The notes beneath the pieces were generated by a model. That model was not told the DNA's origin. It was given only the letters and a program-made list of their open reading frames with translations, and did no database searches. The position numbers and the translations under genes are program-made. From positions 47,316,456-47,380,455 of the forward strand of contig NC_051070.1 of NCBI RefSeq assembly GCF_004664715.2: DNA of 64,000 nucleotides. The letters run 5' to 3'. Source of the DNA: Peromyscus leucopus. Taxonomy: Eukaryota > Chordata > Mammalia > Rodentia > Cricetidae. Shown here piece by piece: positions 59,641 through 64,000 of the stretch. Numbering within the stretch: the stretch's first letter is position 1; each line of letters starts with the position of its first letter.

Positions 59641-59809
59641 GCCGGGCGGTGGTGGCGCACGCCTTTAATCCCAGCACTCGGGAGGCAGAGGCAGGCGGAT
59701 CTTTCTGAGTTCGAGGCCAGCCTGGTCTTTAAAGTGAGTTCCAGGAAAGGCGCAAAGCTACACAGAGAAACCCTGTCTCGAAAAACCAAAAAAAATAAAA
59801 AATAAAAAA
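59641..59809 (+). mobile_element. B1 SINE, young
   Basis: GCCGGGCGGTGGTGGCGCAC to CTCGAAAAACC and A-rich tail. AAGAATGTACA is duplicated at 59630-59640 and 59810-59820. Confidence 0.97.
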
Positions 59810-60679
59810 AAGAATGTACAACACAGAGCAGACATTTGAAAATGAGTGCGCTTGTCTCTGCATTCCCTGACCACATCTATATCTGATGTGCTTTGCATGA
59901 CATCTTGGGCAATAGGCACTTGATAAGTATGTATTAAGAGTAAAAAGGATTATTTTTCAAATATTCACCTTCTTTCAGATTGGTCCAAAAGTTAGTTTTA
60001 AGTAAAGATTCCTGTGTTGATGTATACAGTTTGTAATTACCAGCCGTGATGTACAAGTGAGTGCTGTAAGCTAGAATTTCATGTTTAATACCTTCCCCTT
60101 GAACTGATGCATGGTTCAGTGGGGAAAATACAAGAGCATGTTCCTATGAGAGTTTGAGAAGTACATGTTAACATTAAACAACAAGCAGGCAAGTCATATT
60201 TGGGGCGCCATGCCCAAAATAAGTTGGCCTCTTAAATTTAAGAGAGGGAATAAGGGAAGCAGAGCATTCACTAACACCAGCCAGTTGATGGGAAAATTCC
60301 TTGCTAATGATTAAGACTTTCCCTAGCTTGAGAAGCATTTGAAAGCAGTTTTAAGTGTGAAAGGATGGTATGGTAAACAGAAAAGGATGGTCTAGGGAAG
60401 GGAATGATACTGCCCTGTGTGAGTAACCTTGACTGAAGAATAGAAAGTATCGGTCAAGTTGAAGTGAGCAGCGCCTTCAACTTCTTCCCACCCTTTAAGA
60501 ATTAAATTCAGTGTATCCTCTTGGAGTAAGTACTGCTAAATAAGTGGGGAGCATTAACAAATGGTATTAAAGGTAGCATTGATTTTAGCATTCAACATTA
60601 GTAAATACTTGGATTTGTGGTTGATGTATTATCAAGATTCTATCCTAGACTTACTTTGTTTTAGAAAAGCATTTTTTGG

Positions 60680-60836
60680 CCAGGTGGTGGTGTCGCATAC
60701 CTTTAATCCCAGCAATCGGTATCCAGAGCCAGGCAGATCTCTGTGAGTTCGAGGCCAGCCTGGGCTACCGAGTGAGTTCCAGGAAAGGCACAAAGCTACA
60801 GAGAAACCCTGTCTCAGAGAAAAAAAGAAAAGAAAT
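60680..60836 (+). mobile_element. B1 SINE
   Basis: GGCCAGGTGGTGGTGTCGCA to CCTGTCTCAGAG. GAAAAGCAT borders both sides. Confidence 0.95.
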
Positions 60837-61849
60837 GAAAAGCATCTTTTACTGTGTATTGTTGGACTTTTCCTCATACACTCAGGATACAGAATACATC
60901 AGAATTTTCCAGATTTTATTATTGTGAGACTGGATCGGGTTCTTGTTTTGGACTCTCAGTTTTATCCAAGAGATCAGCTTGGATATAAGATTTGTGTTTG
61001 CTTTGAGAAAATTCAAAGTTTACTCCTACTAACTCCACTCGTGACAGTGACTTCTTTTCAGGTTTAAAATGTAAAGGATTGTGACTTGTATAGTATTTCT
61101 TTCCTGGCACACTGTAGAGTGAAATATGTGTGGGTCTTGTCATTGTGCTTTCCAGCACTTCTTATCCTCCACTAAAGATGTTTTTTGTTTTGAGGTACTC
61201 TGGGAATATTTAATTCAGATGGTATGTTTCATAATTAGTATTTAAGAGCACAGGATATAACTCCTTGAATTTTGGAGACAAAAATCTAGGAAAGTCACGG
61301 GAAGATTTTCCAGTATGATCTGTGTAATGTGGTTCCGTGTGAGTCTGCATTTTATTTGGTGTGTCACTGTTCGTATAGCAAACGGGTGCTGCTTGAAAGA
61401 CAGTGCTGTATCTTAATCATCTTTGATTCTCCAATGCCCACATGACGCCTTTGTGTGGTAGTCATTTACATCAATGGAATGAATGAAGTAAGTCACCTTG
61501 AAGAGATGAATTGGTGCATTCCTGGTTAGTCAGAGGATTTTCTTAGTCCCTTCTCAGAGCTCAGGGCAATTCTCATGGAAATGACTGACCAGGAGCTGTT
61601 TCTAACCACAGTTTTAGATTTTCAGGTTGTCCTAAAGCTGCTGTCTGTGAGAGGCAGTCATATGCCTCTTACATAGTAGGCCATGCCCATCAGCTTCACT
61701 CTGCCACGGTGCCTGATGCCAGTGGGCTTGCAAGGTTCAGGCTTTTATTTCCTTTTCTATTTCTCCTGGTTTTAAGTCAGGGTCACTATAAGAAAGAAAA
61801 TTGCATTTCTGTTTAGACAGATAATTCAAAGTAGATTCACTGTTTGCTT
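60837..61849. other. Unique intronic DNA, nothing recognised
   Basis: AT-rich sequence with no visible coding or repeat signature. Confidence 0.55.
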
Positions 61850-61945
61850 ATAATAGTCTTGCTGTGTAGCCCAGGCTGGCCCAAAATGTATATCCTCTTT
61901 ATCTTCCTCCCCAGTGCTATGACTACAAACATGCTCATTCCTCAG
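61850..61945 (-). mobile_element. B1-like SINE remnant
   Basis: TAGCCCAGGCTGGCCCAAAA and CAGTGCTATGACTACAAAC. Confidence 0.6.
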
Positions 61946-62293
61946 CTTACAGATTCACGTTGACACACTCTTTATCATTTAGGATCCAGAGTACACAGTA
62001 TAACCTAGGTAATGAGTTGCCCAGTTCACAGTATTTTCTTAGCTGGCTGTTCTCCCCACAAGGTGTTCTAGGATATCATTCATGTGTATGTACGGATCTT
62101 TGATTTAGTGCTTTAGATTTACTGTATTTCTAGAAGTTACTTGTGTTACAGATGGAATCCTCCACCTTTTTATTTGGTTATATGCCCTTTTACTCTGAGT
62201 GTGTTTGAAAGCTGTTGTTGACAAGGGACAGTGCAGCTCAAGGAACAAGCCAGAAAGTCTCCAGTTTGCAGCTTGTTAAGAATGAGGTTTCTC

Positions 62294-62455
62294 AGCCCGG
62301 CAGTGGTGGCGCACGCCTTTAATCCCAGCACTCGGGAGGCAGAGGCAGGCGGATCTCTGTGAGTTCGAGGCCAGCCTGGGCTACCAAGTGAGTTCCAGGA
62401 ACGGCGCAAAGCTACATAGAGAAACCCTGTCTCGAAAAACCAAAAAAAAAAAAAA
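62294..62455 (+). mobile_element. B1 SINE, young
   Basis: AGCCCGGCAGTGGTGGCGCA to CTCGAAAAACC. AAGAATGAGGTTTCTC is duplicated at 62278-62293 and 62456-62471. Its end is only about 165 bp before the acceptor of the GTF2F2 exon at 62619. Confidence 0.97.
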
Positions 62456-62618
62456 AAGAATGAGGTTTCTCTATTCTGATAAATGATTTTGCTATCAACT
62501 TAATACTATCCTTTTGTTTCCTGGTATTCTGTGAATTATGTTTTAGTTACGTGTCAAAATGCCATCTTGGAAATGATGAATGTTATCTCTGAATACAGTT
62601 TTTCTCTTCTCATTCAAG

Positions 62619-62700
62619 ATAAACTGTCATTGGAAGGAATAGTGGTACAGAGAGCCGAATGCCGACCTGCTGCCAGTGAAAACTACATGAGATTAAAGAG
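62619..62700 (+). CDS. GTF2F2: GTF2F2 (TFIIF beta/RAP30) internal exon, 82 nt
   Basis: The exon opens with AT, completing an Asp codon begun by the final G of the exon at 6168-6312. It then reads 26 codons from K-L-S-L-E-G-I-V-V-Q to Y-M-R-L-K and ends with AG of the next codon (expected Arg, about residue 128). This is the end of the N-terminal RAP74-dimerisation domain of RAP30 and the beginning of the linker. The acceptor is CATTCAAG at 62611-62618, behind a modest pyrimidine tract (TTTTTCTCTTCTCATTC). The donor is AAAGAG|GTTGGT, a GT donor with poor +3 to +5 positions. It is separated from the previous exon by a 56,306-nt intron that houses KCTD4 on the other strand. The remaining exons (RNA polymerase II-binding middle and C-terminal winged helix) lie beyond the window. 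Confidence 0.96.
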
Positions 62701-62847
62701 GTTGGTGTTTTGTAACTTTAAAGTGATACTTGATATTTTTCTTGGGGCTTAGGATACTTACATTAGATTGCTTATTGGCTGCATGCAAACCATAGTTTTG
62801 TTTGTAATGTTTGCTTTCTGCACTTTGGTTTCAAAACCAAGTAGTAA

Positions 62848-63013
62848 GCCGGGCGGTGGTGGCGCACGCCTTTAATCCCAGCTCTCGCGAGGCAGAGGCA
62901 GGCGGATCTCTGTGAGTTCGAGGCCAGCCTGGTCTCCAAAGTGAGTTCCAGGAAAGGTGCAAAGCTACACAGAGAAACCCTGTCTTGAAAAAAACAAAAC
63001 AAAAACAAACAAA
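62848..63013 (+). mobile_element. B1 SINE, young
   Basis: GCCGGGCGGTGGTGGCGCAC to CCCTGTCTTGAAAAAAAC-like end. AAAACCAAGTAGTAA is duplicated at 62833-62847 and 63014-63028. Confidence 0.97.
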
Positions 63014-63028
63014 AAAACCAAGTAGTAA

Positions 63029-63145
63029 ATGCGGCATAATGACACGCACTTTTAATCCCAACGGATCTCTGTGAGTGAGGCTAGCTGGTTTACATAGTGA
63101 GTTCCAGGGCTACAGAGTGATACCCTGTCTCAAAAACAAAACAGA
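63029..63145 (+). mobile_element. B1 SINE remnant with internal deletion
   Basis: ACACGCACTTTTAATCCCAA joins directly to CGGATCTCTGTGAGTGAGG, so the GGAGGCAGAG block is missing. Confidence 0.85.
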
Positions 63146-63279
63146 AGCAAGTAATAACTGAGTGTCTTCAGAGAACTGTCAGAACCCGGCTATTGGAGTT
63201 ACCTTAACCTACTGTATTAATGCATTCTGAAATCAAAGTTAGTATTTTTTCCTAGTTGTACTTATGTAAGCTGGGGTCC

Positions 63280-63540
63280 ATGCACTCATGCATGTGTGTG
63301 CACATTTGGTTATATGAGTGTGGTGTGTGGGTCAAAGGTCATCCATGAATGGTGTCCTCAGGTACTTTCCACCTTGTCTTGTTTGTTTTGTGGTGGTGGC
63401 TTGATTTGGTTTGGTTTTAGAGACCTTGTCTTTTGAGACAGGGGTCTCTTGCCATAGAGCTTGCTGCCTTAACTGAGCTTGCTGGCCTGCAGTTGGGGAT
63501 TTGTCTCCACCTCTCAGCACCGGGAGAGTATTGAAACCTT
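63280..63540 (-). mobile_element. GT-rich degenerate SINE (B3/RSINE-like)
   Basis: CATGCATGTGTGTGCACATT, GGGTCAAAGGTCATCCATGA and TTTTGAGACAGGGGTCTCTT are the recognisable parts. Confidence 0.55.
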
Positions 63541-64000
63541 GTTTGGGTTCTGAAGAGCAAACTCAAATCCTCATACTTCGCAAATGCTTTTCTTAGGAAG
63601 CCATCCTCCCTACCCATGAATCTTGATTCTCTGATGGCATGTTTCAGAGGTCTTCAATTTTCCTGCAATGAATATGTATCAGACTACTGTCTGAAGAAGC
63701 AAGTATGGTTGTCAGAGTAGCATCTTGCTTTCGATCTATTCAGAATTTTATGAAGTTATGTATTGTTAATGAGATTGTTACTTCAGCCCCCAACTTTAAT
63801 TTGCCATTAACATTTTGTAATTACTGTTTAAAGACAATGACTTTGAGTGAGCATTTTCCCCCAAACTTTGAAGAAATGCTTTTTATACCAGTTTCATGAT
63901 TAGTATTTAATAGATTTCAGCACCATGAGATTAGAATTGCTCATCCACCCATCCATCTACCCATTCATTCATTCTGCACTGTCTGCCAGGTGCGTTTTTA

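Larger units (their letters stand above)
62701..64000 (+). other. GTF2F2: GTF2F2 intron (5' part), downstream of the 82-nt exon
   Basis: This is the start of the next intron. It contains an intact-looking B1 (62848-63013), a shrunken B1 remnant (63029-63145), a GT-rich degenerate SINE-like region (about 63280-63540) and unique AT-rich sequence to the end. A further exon is not visible before 64000. Confidence 0.85.

Overview
This window is mammalian genomic DNA from a muroid rodent, most likely a cricetid (a Peromyscus- or hamster-like species). The B1 copies carry the cricetid-style body and end ('AAAGGCGCAAAGCTACACAGAG'-like, CTCGAAAAACC tails). B2, B3/B4-type SINEs, rodent LINE-1 and rodent LTRs fill much of the rest. 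The species call is inference from repeat style only.

Nearly the whole window lies inside one protein-coding gene on the + strand, GTF2F2 (RAP30, small subunit of TFIIF). Three internal coding exons are visible: a 19-nt micro-exon (5123-5141), a 145-nt exon (6168-6312) and an 82-nt exon (62619-62700). Their phases interlock exactly (split codons AA|G, G|AT, AG|N) and they encode roughly residues 47-128. Earlier exons lie left of the window and later exons right of it. The intron between the second and third visible exons is 56,306 nt.

Nested in that intron on the opposite strand is KCTD4 (48331-49110), a complete, single-exon 259-codon BTB-domain gene. A nearby AATAAA and a small CpG-containing upstream patch are its candidate 3' end and promoter region. 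The same GTF2F2/KCTD4 nesting is known from human and mouse.

The rest of the big intron is transposon-derived or unique non-coding DNA. The main insertion is a full-length-looking LINE-1 on the minus strand (about 21425-28060). It has an 18-bp target-site duplication with one mismatch, a canonical TTTT/AA endonuclease site, GC-rich ~30-bp tandem repeats in its 5' UTR, a broken ORF1 with a 21-glutamate tract, and a broken ORF2. About 150 bp lies between its own A-rich 3' end and a second outer poly(A), which looks like a 3' transduction. Three solo LTRs of one class II-like ERV family (17421-17810, 34233-34596, 57683-58077) show 6-bp duplications or near-duplications. Dozens of SINEs, three (TTCC)n arrays and several other microsatellites are present. 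The stretch around 42.2-51 kb flanking KCTD4 is comparatively poor in recognisable repeats.

I found no bacterial, phage or CRISPR-like system and no novel protein family. The most noteworthy items are the GTF2F2 micro-exon and its weak downstream donor site, the LINE-1 3' transduction candidate, and the local duplications.
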